Source: RHLJ01 sp965601955 (GTDB lineage: Bacteria; Bacteroidota; Rhodothermia; Balneolales; Balneolaceae). From it: DNA of 64,000 nt. The position numbers and the translations under genes were made by a program. The stretch lies in NCBI GenBank assembly GCA_965601955.1, contig OZ271855.1, forward strand, positions 62,001-126,000, in the 5' to 3' direction. The notes beneath the pieces are model-generated. The model was not told the DNA's origin. It worked only from the letters and a program-made list of their open reading frames with translations, and made no database searches. This document shows positions 54,102-61,528 of this stretch, piece after piece (the stretch's first letter is position 1; each line of letters opens with the position of its first letter).

Positions 54102-55943
54102 TTGAAAAACTATTCTCTATTAGCCATTTCTGTTCTACTAATGCTATCCTGCTCTGAAAGTGATCCAACTGCTGTTGTGGAGGAGCCTTTCGATATTATC
54201 GTTACAAATGCGGATCCAGTGGTAGAAGTAATTCATCCAAGTCACCTTCCTGAAAACATCGTAACTGATACTATTAATTATGCGATCGTTTTATCACTCA
54301 CCGTAGAAATCAATAAACCAGATGAGAGAGATAAGATCAACAAAGTAATCATCTTTGATAGTGATAATATGGGTTGGGAGTTTTCTTTTTCGGAATTGGA
54401 ATCCATGTACTCTGATTTGAATCAGAGTTATTCGATTAATAATCTTGTTTTTAGAAGAAGTCAGGTTAACGGAGACAAGCTCTTTGTAATACGACTTTTA
54501 AATTCAGAGAATGAAAATGCTGGAGACTACGACTTTATTTTGAAAGGAGACTTACCTGAACCAGCTGAAACATCAAACTATTGGATTGGATCCGAAGAAC
54601 TTGAAATAAGATATCGTATAAGAGAACACCTATTGGGTGATCACAACCTATCTTCTGATTTTCTCTACAACCCAATTTCAGGGTCATCAGATTTGAAAAT
54701 TACCTGGTTAAACAGCAATAAAGGCATCTTGAATAATGAAGAGCTCTCTAAAAATTCCTTTGAGAGCTTATATGATGACTATTACTATTACGGTTTGAGT
54801 TCTATACCAGAAGAAGCAGCTTATTTTTACAATAGTTTTTCGAAAAGTGATTCCTTAAAAGAGACCCGTCTTATCACTGACGTACAGAATATTGCTAATA
54901 GAATTCCTTCGGATTGGACCTTTTTTGATGTAGTTGCAGAAGAGGTCAAAATCATTGGTTGGCAAGACCCTTTCATAATATCGGTAAAACGTGAGATCAG
55001 TAATTATGATGAACATTCTCTTCTTATTCTAAATATGAGCACCAAAGAGATTGTTGACGAATTCAAAATTTATAAAAATCGAAACAGGAGTTTACCATCC
55101 GCTTATTTTGATGAACAGACTTCAAGTGTAGTTTATGTTAGTGAAAACCGGATGCTTAACGTTTATAGTCTAAACACCGGTGTTAAGAGCCCGCTAAAGG
55201 ATATATGTGCTTCTTCTAATGACTGCAACCTTTACCCATTTGGCGAGGGTAAATACGCTATTCATTTTGACAGCTACTTAAGTATCTATTCAGTCGAAAA
55301 TGATACTATCTATTACGAGAACTTTGGCAACAATACCAACTATATAGGTAATGTGATCTCCTATTTTTATGATGAATCGACCGAGGCATTATTTCTTTAT
55401 GATTATTCCGATTTCATAACGAAAATGAGTTTTAACGAAGAAACCGGACTTTTTAATGAAAGAGAGACTTTACAATTAGGGAGTATTAATTCCCGATTCG
55501 GCAATGAAAATAGAGTACTTCATTTTTCAAGTTCTGATTCTTTGCTAATCCATACCTCCGGAATGGTTGTGGATCTTAAATCCTCTGACACAGATTTCAT
55601 AAGCTCAGGAATTATTGCGCCGTTTTTATCAGGAATAACATCAGCCTGGGTTGAAGATGAACAAGTTCTTACAATAGCTGATGGGTTTCAATCTGTTTCT
55701 GCGTATAAGCTAAACGGAAATTCCTTTGAAAAACTAGGCTCGCTAGAAACAGAGGGAATGATATTCGGGATGTTCTCAAATGATCAAAATGCCTGGATAG
55801 CCACTGCCCATCCTAGTATTAATTCCAGTCCGAATCAAAAATTATTGGTTCGACCTCTTCTCATTGATGATTTTGTGACCTCCAAAAATCACAAAGTAAA
55901 AGAAGAAACGTATTATTTGATGAATAGGATTTCGATTTATTAA
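54102..55943 (+). CDS. Lipoprotein of unknown function, large paralog
   Basis: This 613-residue protein starts at TTG (MKNYSLLAISVLLMLSCSES) with a clear lipobox (Cys17). An N-terminal domain (~30-170, GWEFSFSELESMYSDLNQSY, FVIRLLNSENENAGDYDF, GDLPEP) is homologous to the whole of the next lipoprotein. Residues ~250-590 look like a repeated beta-strand region, possibly a propeller (YVSENRMLNVYSLNTGVKS, YAIHFDSYLSIYSVENDTIYY, ALFLYDYSDFITKMS). I recognise no named family. It sits between wecB (divergent) and a wecB remnant, so it may have entered with a rearrangement. It is exposed in the periplasm or on the surface. Confidence 0.8.
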   Translation: MKNYSLLAISVLLMLSCSESDPTAVVEEPFDIIVTNADPVVEVIHPSHLPENIVTDTINYAIVLSLTVEINKPDERDKINKVIIFDSDNMGWEFSFSELESMYSDLNQSYSINNLVFRRSQVNGDKLFVIRLLNSENENAGDYDFILKGDLPEPAETSNYWIGSEELEIRYRIREHLLGDHNLSSDFLYNPISGSSDLKITWLNSNKGILNNEELSKNSFESLYDDYYYYGLSSIPEEAAYFYNSFSKSDSLKETRLITDVQNIANRIPSDWTFFDVVAEEVKIIGWQDPFIISVKREISNYDEHSLLILNMSTKEIVDEFKIYKNRNRSLPSAYFDEQTSSVVYVSENRMLNVYSLNTGVKSPLKDICASSNDCNLYPFGEGKYAIHFDSYLSIYSVENDTIYYENFGNNTNYIGNVISYFYDESTEALFLYDYSDFITKMSFNEETGLFNERETLQLGSINSRFGNENRVLHFSSSDSLLIHTSGMVVDLKSSDTDFISSGIIAPFLSGITSAWVEDEQVLTIADGFQSVSAYKLNGNSFEKLGSLETEGMIFGMFSNDQNAWIATAHPSINSSPNQKLLVRPLLIDDFVTSKNHKVKEETYYLMNRISIY

Positions 55944-55999
55944 CCGTTGTTATCCTTTGGCCTGGTACCGAATACAATAAGCAACTTTTTGGTATTCAT
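55940..55999 (-). pseudogene. 5' remnant of a second wecB gene
   Basis: The minus strand encodes MNTKKLLIVFGTRPKDNNG then TAA. KKLLIVFGTRP is the conserved start of WecB-family epimerases (the intact gene at 53989 reads KKILFVFGTRPEAIKMA). The match breaks after RP, where E-A-I-K would follow. Codons differ from the intact gene, so this is not a fresh duplicate. It overlaps the end of the upstream lipoprotein gene by four bases. Confidence 0.7.
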
Positions 56000-56084
56000 T
56001 ATCTGTAATAAAATCTCACGAGGTAAAGAATTAATCATAGGGCAAAAAGAGTTATTTGTTCTTAAATAAGTATTAAATTGAATT

Positions 56085-56894
56085 ATGAAATCGCATTTAT
56101 CCTTCTTTTTATTAGCATTTATTTTATGCTCGTGCAGCCCACCCAGTTCTGAAACAAACGATGAGCCAAGAATTATTGATCAGCAGTTTGCTCTTGGTAT
56201 GACTCATAATTCCCATTTGGGGAGAAGCTCCCCTAACCCTGAAAGTGCTTTTAGCGCTACTATTTCCTTCGAGTTTTTTCTAGCCGAAGATACGAACCAG
56301 GAAGATATTTACGCTTTTCAAATAGTGGATCAGGAAGGTGAAGGTTGGGAATATGACACCGATGAAGTTACTGCTGCATACAGTGCCGAAAACCATAGCC
56401 TCATTTTTGAAGATTTAGAACTTCGGATTTTTGATTCGATAAACAACCGGCTTATGAAAGCTCAATTCCTTGATGAAAATGGGGATTTGGTAAGAGAAAA
56501 AGGATTTACCCTGGATAACAACTTTCCACTTCCTGCTCTCTCTTCCGTCCAGGGGGAGATTGAGTCTTCGCTTGATATAGTTTTAGACTTCTACAATACC
56601 CCGTACAACGGTGGATCCATCCCTTTCAATATTACCATTTACAATACCATGTTTACCAGCAATACTTTTGTATTATCATGGTTGAATGAGAATGGAGAAA
56701 CTATCGGGGAAAACTTCTTCGGCTTTAATTCATTCACTGAAGTTTCTCCAGGCGATTGGTCAATAAGCATATCCGCCGATGCTGTACCTCCCGATGCTAC
56801 TAGTTATTATTTCACCATTTTAAGAGGATGGTATACCCAGGGAGGGATTTTGTTCACAAATATTGGCGAGTTACCCGAGGGTCTTCAGCAATAG
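56085..56894 (+). CDS. Lipoprotein of unknown function, small paralog
   Basis: This 269-residue protein has a lipobox (LAFILCSCSPP). Its centre (GEGWEYDTDEVTAAYSAENHSLIFEDLELRIFDSINNRLMKAQF, in ~80-125, then EKGFTLDNNFPLP) aligns well with the N-terminal domain of the lipoprotein encoded at 54102-55943. The C-terminal ~100 residues (PFNITIYNTMFTSNTFVLSWLNENGE, WSISISADAVPPDATSYYFTILRG) resemble a beta sandwich. No known family is recognised. The two genes appear to be tandem paralogs of different length. It is followed by sucC after ~95 bases. Confidence 0.8.
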   Translation: MKSHLSFFLLAFILCSCSPPSSETNDEPRIIDQQFALGMTHNSHLGRSSPNPESAFSATISFEFFLAEDTNQEDIYAFQIVDQEGEGWEYDTDEVTAAYSAENHSLIFEDLELRIFDSINNRLMKAQFLDENGDLVREKGFTLDNNFPLPALSSVQGEIESSLDIVLDFYNTPYNGGSIPFNITIYNTMFTSNTFVLSWLNENGETIGENFFGFNSFTEVSPGDWSISISADAVPPDATSYYFTILRGWYTQGGILFTNIGELPEGLQQ

Positions 56895-56934
56895 AAAACC
56901 ACCAAACCTGCTTTTTTTTCGCAGCCATTCTAGG

Positions 56935-56942
56935 TATTTTTG
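56935..56942 (+). promoter_or_regulatory. Candidate TAnnTTTG promoter box for sucC
   Basis: TATTTTTG, 48 bases before the sucC ATG at 56991. It overlaps the TTG at 56940 and so helps reject that codon as the start. Confidence 0.45.
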
Positions 56943-56990
56943 CGCTCCCTTATTTCTGGGCAACCTAAATTTTTAAACCGACCTGTTTTC

Positions 56991-58196
56991 ATGAAAATCC
57001 ACGAGTATCAAGCCAAAGAAATTTTAAAAAGCTATGGCGTAGCTGTTCCTGATGGGATTGCCGCATTAACTGTTGATGAAGCAGTAGAAGCAGCAGAAAC
57101 TTTAAAGGGAAATGGTGCTACTCTTTTTGTTGTAAAAGCTCAAATTCATGCTGGAGGTAGAGGAAAAGGCCGAACTAAAAAGAACAATGCAAAAGGAGTA
57201 ATCCTTTGCAAATCGGTTGAGGAAGTAAAAGAAGCGGCTGAGTCTCTTCTGGGTGATGTACTTGTAACTATCCAAACCGGAGAAGAAGGCCAACTTGTCC
57301 AACGGTTATATGTTACAGATGGTGTAGATATAGAAAAAGAATTCTATTTAGGTATCCTGCTTGATCGTGGAGTATCCAAAAATGTAATTATGGTTTCGAC
57401 CGAAGGTGGAGTCGAAATCGAAAAAGTGGCAGAAGAAGCTCCTGAAAAAATTATTAAAGAATGGGTTGAACCAGGAATGCCTTTACAGGTAAACCAAGCT
57501 CGTCATTTAGCCTTCGCTCTTGGATTAGAAGGGGATGCACTTAAAAAGGCGATCAAATTCATTATGGCCATCTATAATGCCTATCTGGAAATTGATTCCG
57601 ACATGTTTGAAATCAACCCGCTTATTCTTACTCCAGACAACGATATTCTAGCCCTTGATGCTAAAGTGACTCTAGACGGAAATGCATTATTCCGTCATAA
57701 AGATTTAGCTGAACTAAAAGATGAGTCAGAAGAGGATCCATTTGAACTGGAAGCTCAAAAATACAACCTCAATTACATCAAGTTGGATGGTAATGTTGGA
57801 TGTATGGTAAATGGAGCCGGACTGGCAATGGCTACGATGGACATCATCAAGCTTTCTGGTGGGGAGCCTGCAAACTTCCTGGATGTTGGTGGTGGAGCAA
57901 ATGTTGAAACCGTTAAAAATGGATTCAGAATTATCCTCGACGATCCCAATGTAAAGGCTATCCTGATCAATATTTTTGGTGGAATCGTACGTTGCGACCG
58001 GGTTGCAAATGGTGTAATTGAGGCGGTAAAAGATCCCGAGATTGCAGCAAAAGTTGAGAATGTGCCCATCATTGTGCGACTTCAGGGAACTAATGCGGCC
58101 GAAGCGAAAGAGATTATTGACAACTCTGGCCTAAATGTGATTTCTGCAGTGCTGCTTAAAGAGGCTGCTGAGGAAGTGTCTAAGGTTTTAGCGTAG
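56991..58196 (+). CDS. sucC: Succinate-CoA ligase (ADP-forming) beta subunit
   Basis: This 401-residue protein starts MKIHEYQAKEILKSYGVAVPDG, the conserved N-terminus of the family, so ATG 56991 is used rather than the upstream in-frame TTG (56940). The ATP-grasp domain spans ~1-240 (VVKAQIHAGGRGKGRTKKNN, FEINPLILTPDNDILALDAKV), and the CoA-ligase domain has FLDVGGGANVETVKNGFRII, LINIFGGIVRCDRVANGVIEA and VRLQGTNAAEAKEII. It forms ATP/GTP from succinyl-CoA in the TCA cycle together with SucD. sucD is not adjacent here, which is unusual for many bacteria. It converges on bshA. Confidence 0.97.
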   Translation: MKIHEYQAKEILKSYGVAVPDGIAALTVDEAVEAAETLKGNGATLFVVKAQIHAGGRGKGRTKKNNAKGVILCKSVEEVKEAAESLLGDVLVTIQTGEEGQLVQRLYVTDGVDIEKEFYLGILLDRGVSKNVIMVSTEGGVEIEKVAEEAPEKIIKEWVEPGMPLQVNQARHLAFALGLEGDALKKAIKFIMAIYNAYLEIDSDMFEINPLILTPDNDILALDAKVTLDGNALFRHKDLAELKDESEEDPFELEAQKYNLNYIKLDGNVGCMVNGAGLAMATMDIIKLSGGEPANFLDVGGGANVETVKNGFRIILDDPNVKAILINIFGGIVRCDRVANGVIEAVKDPEIAAKVENVPIIVRLQGTNAAEAKEIIDNSGLNVISAVLLKEAAEEVSKVLA

Positions 58197-58221
58197 TAAG
58201 GGAAAAGTAACTGAGTAGTAC

Positions 58222-58292
58222 AAAGTGCCTAAGTACCAAAGTGGGATAATGTAATTATGTCCCATTTTGGTACTTTGTTACTTAGGAACTTT
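58222..58292. repeat. Long imperfect inverted repeat, probable bidirectional terminator
   Basis: AAAGTGCCTAAG (58222-58233) and TACCAAAGTGGGA pair with TCCCATTTTGGTA and CTTAGGAACTTT (58281-58292). The right arm carries an extra TTTGTTA between the two paired blocks, so it has an internal bulge. It lies between the convergent sucC and bshA genes. The tract contains CCTAAGTA/CAAAGTACC repeats like those seen in intergenic terminator elements. Confidence 0.7.
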
Positions 58293-58301
58293 ATCATTCA
58301 G

Positions 58302-59444
58302 TTACTGAACCTGAAGCACACCATCCATGACTTCTTTATAGAAGTTCTCGTACATGCCGACTACTAAATCCTGATTGAACTGTTCAGCCCTTTTTCGGGC
58401 ATTTGTTGAGAGGGTATGGTGTAAGTCGGGGTTGGTAAGAATATTGACAGCGTGATCAGCCATGCATTGAGTATCATCGAGATCGCAGAGATATCCTGTT
58501 TCTCCTTCGATGTTTACTTCCGGAAGGCCTCCAATATTGGAGCTAATCACTGGCACTGAACAACTCATTGCTTCTAGAGCAGCTAGTCCAAATGTCTCTG
58601 AGCCGGAGGGTATTAAGAATAAATCGGCAATAGATAGCACTTCTTCAACTTCATCCAGTTTTCCTAGGAACCTGGTATGCTCACAAATTCCCAGTTCCCG
58701 GCACTGTTGTTCTGCTTTCTGTCGATCAGGTCCATCTCCTACTAATAGCAATTTAGCACCTATTCCATGTTCCAGAATTTTTGAGAATACAGTTATTACC
58801 TCAGGCACTCTCTTTACTCTCCGGAAATTGGATACATGAACAACTACCTTCTCCCCATCAGGACAAATAGCTTTCTTAAAATGGCTTTTATTCGATTTTT
58901 GAAATCTATCCAGGTCAATAAAGTTCGGAATGACTTTGATGTCCTGGTTAATATCAAAGTTATTGTAGGTTTCTTCTTTCAAATAATTGGAAACTGCAGT
59001 TACTCCATCACTTTTGTCAATAGAGAATTCCACTACATGTTTATAGCTTGGATCCTTCCCAACAAGAGTAATGTCTGTGCCATGTAAAGTGGTTACAATG
59101 GGTACTGTTTTCCCTTTTTCCATCATGATTTGCTTCGCTAAATAAGCGCTCGTTGCATGTGGAAGGGCATAATGTACATGAAGCAAATCCAGGTTCTCAT
59201 ACTCAATCAGGTTAACCATTTGAGAGGCCAGAGCCAATGCATATGGAGGATATTCAAATAGTGGATATGAGTTTATGGACACCTCGTGATAGGTGATTTG
59301 CGTATCCAGCGTCTCAAGACGGGCTGGCCGTGCATAGCTGAGCACATGAATTTTATGCCCTTTCATTGCTAACACTTTGGCTAATTCGGTGGCCACAACA
59401 CCGCTACCTCCAAATGTGGGGTAACAAACTATTCCAATATTCAT
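58302..59444 (-). CDS. bshA: BshA: N-acetyl-alpha-D-glucosaminyl L-malate synthase
   Basis: This is a 380-residue GT4 enzyme. MNIGIVCYPTFGGSGVVATELAKVLA at the start, HVHYALPHATSAYLAKQIM and TLHGTDITLVGKDPSYKHVVEFSIDKSDGVTAVSNYLKEET (split at ~130-175) match BshA closely. The donor half has VVHVSNFRRVKRVPEVI and SGSETFGLAALEAMSCSVPVISSNIGGLPEV. It joins GlcNAc to L-malate, the first step to bacillithiol. The YpdA/Bdr gene at 3410 supports the pathway; bshB and bshC are not in this window. Confidence 0.95.
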   Translation of the reverse strand: MNIGIVCYPTFGGSGVVATELAKVLAMKGHKIHVLSYARPARLETLDTQITYHEVSINSYPLFEYPPYALALASQMVNLIEYENLDLLHVHYALPHATSAYLAKQIMMEKGKTVPIVTTLHGTDITLVGKDPSYKHVVEFSIDKSDGVTAVSNYLKEETYNNFDINQDIKVIPNFIDLDRFQKSNKSHFKKAICPDGEKVVVHVSNFRRVKRVPEVITVFSKILEHGIGAKLLLVGDGPDRQKAEQQCRELGICEHTRFLGKLDEVEEVLSIADLFLIPSGSETFGLAALEAMSCSVPVISSNIGGLPEVNIEGETGYLCDLDDTQCMADHAVNILTNPDLHHTLSTNARKRAEQFNQDLVVGMYENFYKEVMDGVLQVQ

Positions 59445-59568
59445 GTATTAAAGCTCCTCTATATATGGGTAGGAAAAAAATACTGATTCTCCAATTTAGA
59501 AGTCTCTTCCAAAACATCCTTTAACACCACATCAACGTACAAATATTTCGAACCGTGCCTGTATTCTT

Positions 59569-59576
59569 TATATTTG
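59569..59576 (+). promoter_or_regulatory. Candidate TAnnTTTG promoter box for the yebC-like gene
   Basis: TATATTTG, 32 bases before the ATG at 59609, with TTTCG about 18 bases further upstream. Confidence 0.45.
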
Positions 59577-59608
59577 CCTCCCAAACTGAAATTTTAGACA
59601 AAGTTTGA

Positions 59609-60364
59609 ATGGCCGGACATTCCAAATGGGCGAACATTCGTCATAAGAAAGCAAAAGAAGACGCCAAGCGTTCAAAAGTGTTTACCAAAATTATAAAGGA
59701 GCTCACAATAGCTGCGCGTGAAGGCGGTAGTGACCCTGCAGGGAACCCTCGATTGTCTCTTGCCATTGATAACGCAAAGGCCGCTAACCTGCCCAAGGAT
59801 AATATGGAGCGTGCCATTAAACGCGGAGCAGGAGAATTAGATGACGGAACCAGTTATGAGGAAGTATCCTTCGAAGGTTATGGTCCCGGGGGTATTGCCT
59901 ATTATATAGAAGCGGCTACAGATAACAACAATAGAACTGTTGGGGAGATAAGGCATATTTTCACTAAACACGGCGGAAATATGGGTACCAGTGGATCTGT
60001 GGGATTTTTGTTCGAGCAAAAAGGGTTGATCCAGATTCCTTCAGAAGGCCTTGATGAAGAAGAATTTATGATGGAAGCCATTGAGGCTGGTGCGGAGGAT
60101 GTAAAAGCTGAAGAAGATTTTTTCATCGTTTATTCCGAACGAAGTGAATTATTTAATGTCCGCAAATCATTGGAGGAAAGCGGCTTTAACATAGAATCAG
60201 CCGAGCTTATCCGTGAAGCTACCACAGAAACTAAGGTTGATGTAGAAACTGCACTTTCAAATTTTAAGATGATGGAAAAATTTGAAGAGAATGATGACGT
60301 TTCAAATGTGTTTACTAATATGTTAATGGACGAAGAAACATTAGCAGTAGCTGAGGAATTATAA
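59609..60364 (+). CDS. YebC/PmpR-family regulator (TACO1-like)
   Basis: This 251-residue protein starts MAGHSKWANIRHKKAKEDAKRSKVFTKIIKELTIAAREGG, the hallmark N-terminus of the YebC/PmpR/TACO1 family (quoted in parts: residues 1-40). The family segments NPRLSLAIDNAKAANLPKDNMERAIKRG and GGNMGTSGSVGFLFEQKG also match. Family members act as transcription regulators in some bacteria and assist translation of difficult (for example polyproline) stretches in others; the role here cannot be decided. It is followed after six bases by the first Bat-type gene. Confidence 0.95.
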   Translation: MAGHSKWANIRHKKAKEDAKRSKVFTKIIKELTIAAREGGSDPAGNPRLSLAIDNAKAANLPKDNMERAIKRGAGELDDGTSYEEVSFEGYGPGGIAYYIEAATDNNNRTVGEIRHIFTKHGGNMGTSGSVGFLFEQKGLIQIPSEGLDEEEFMMEAIEAGAEDVKAEEDFFIVYSERSELFNVRKSLEESGFNIESAELIREATTETKVDVETALSNFKMMEKFEENDDVSNVFTNMLMDEETLAVAEEL

Positions 60365-60370
60365 TCTATC

Positions 60371-61009
60371 ATGAAACTCTCTTTTGCATATTTACTCATT
60401 ATTCTCCTTTTAGCCGGACCGGGCAACAGCGATGCTAAAAAAGGGAATGAAGCTTACGAACAGGGAGATTATGCTAAAGCGGAAGAACTATATAGGGCAT
60501 CTTTAGAAGACGACCCTGAAAATGCCGAAGTATACTTTAACCTGGCAAATGCTTTGGCTAAGCAAGGAAAAACAGAAGAAGCTATCCAAACCTATATGGA
60601 GTATCGTTCATTAGCTGATTCTCCCGAGAAAAAGGCTCTGGCTGAGTATAATATTGGTTCGGTACTTGCTGAAGGACAACAATGGAAACCAGCAACTCAG
60701 CACTTTAGAAACTCTCTTAAATTGAACCCAGCTGATCGGGAAGCCAAGCACAATTATGAAAGAGCTTTGGCAGAATCGGAAAAGCAGGATGACCAACAGC
60801 AGCAGCAAGATCAACAGCATAACCACGACCAGGAACCTCCTAGCGAATATGCAAAAGCGATGAAAAAAAGAGCTGAGCAACTTGTTGCAGAACGAAAATA
60901 CCAGGAAGCACTGAACTTGATGCAGGAAGCATTAAATGCAGATCCAACGGTTCAGAACTTTAATGATTTCATCAAACGAATTGGTGATGTAAGTGAAATT
61001 GACTCTTAA
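60371..61009 (+). CDS. TPR protein of the Bat operon (BatC-like)
   Basis: This 212-residue protein has a signal peptide (LLIILLLAGPGNSDA) and three to four TPR units (GNEAYEQGDYAKAEELYRASLEDDPENAEVYFNLANALAKQGK at ~26-68, then KALAEYNIGSVLAEGQQWKPATQHFRNSLKLNPADREAKHNYERAL). A Gln/His-rich linker (QDDQQQQQDQQHNHDQ) precedes a final TPR-like helix pair. It is the second gene of a run that continues with a Q-rich protein, BatD and a BatE-like protein. The usual BatA/BatB VWA genes are not upstream. It probably mediates protein contacts in a periplasmic or inner-membrane complex. Confidence 0.85.
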   Translation: MKLSFAYLLIILLLAGPGNSDAKKGNEAYEQGDYAKAEELYRASLEDDPENAEVYFNLANALAKQGKTEEAIQTYMEYRSLADSPEKKALAEYNIGSVLAEGQQWKPATQHFRNSLKLNPADREAKHNYERALAESEKQDDQQQQQDQQHNHDQEPPSEYAKAMKKRAEQLVAERKYQEALNLMQEALNADPTVQNFNDFIKRIGDVSEIDS

Positions 61010-61015
61010 GAAACT

Positions 61016-61528
61016 ATGAAATACCTAGTCTTACTTTTTTCTTTTTTAATGATAACTGTAACCGCTCAAGCGCAATCTGCAGACGAGTACTTCCATGGAG
61101 GTGCTCAATCATTCATAAATGCTGACTTACAAGGAGCAATCAATCAGGTACAGCTAGGTTTGGCTCGATACCCAAATGATCCAAGACTTAATGCATTGTT
61201 AAGAAAATTGGAAGAAGAGCAAGAGAAACAGCAACAACAGCAGCAGCAAGACCAGCAAAATCAAGAGCAACAGAACGATCAACAGCAACAAAACCAGGAT
61301 CAGCAGAACCAGGAACAACAAGAAGATCAACAGCAAGACCAGCAACAGGAGAATGAACAAGAAGAACAACCTCAAGAGGAACAGCAACAACCTCAGGAAC
61401 CTAAAGAGATAAGTAAAGAAGAGGCTCAAAAAATACTCCAGGCTCTTGCGCAAAAAGAAAAAGAGCTACTAAAAGAATTTAAGAAGAAAAAGAAGCAGGG
61501 ATCCGCTACTCATGATAAGGACTGGTAA
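61016..61528 (+). CDS. Secreted Gln-rich TPR-like protein of the Bat operon
   Basis: This 170-residue protein has a signal peptide (SFLMITVTAQAQS), a short TPR-like pair (SADEYFHGGAQSFINADLQGAINQVQLGLARYP, residues ~21-58) and a very Gln/Glu/Asp/Asn-rich low-complexity segment (~62-128). A final helix (EEAQKILQALAQKEKELLKEFKKKKK) is basic. The Q-rich stretch is encoded by CAA/CAG runs at ~61210-61410. Neighbours suggest a BatC-related role. It overlaps the batD start by 17 bases. Antisense, the same bases give a poly-Leu frame, which is not a gene. Confidence 0.85.
   Translation: MKYLVLLFSFLMITVTAQAQSADEYFHGGAQSFINADLQGAINQVQLGLARYPNDPRLNALLRKLEEEQEKQQQQQQQDQQNQEQQNDQQQQNQDQQNQEQQEDQQQDQQQENEQEEQPQEEQQQPQEPKEISKEEAQKILQALAQKEKELLKEFKKKKKQGSATHDKDW

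Noticed and set aside
61199..61453. Minus-strand Leu/Phe-rich frame
   Set aside because: It is the antisense of CAA/CAG repeats in the Gln-rich Bat gene and has no independent support.
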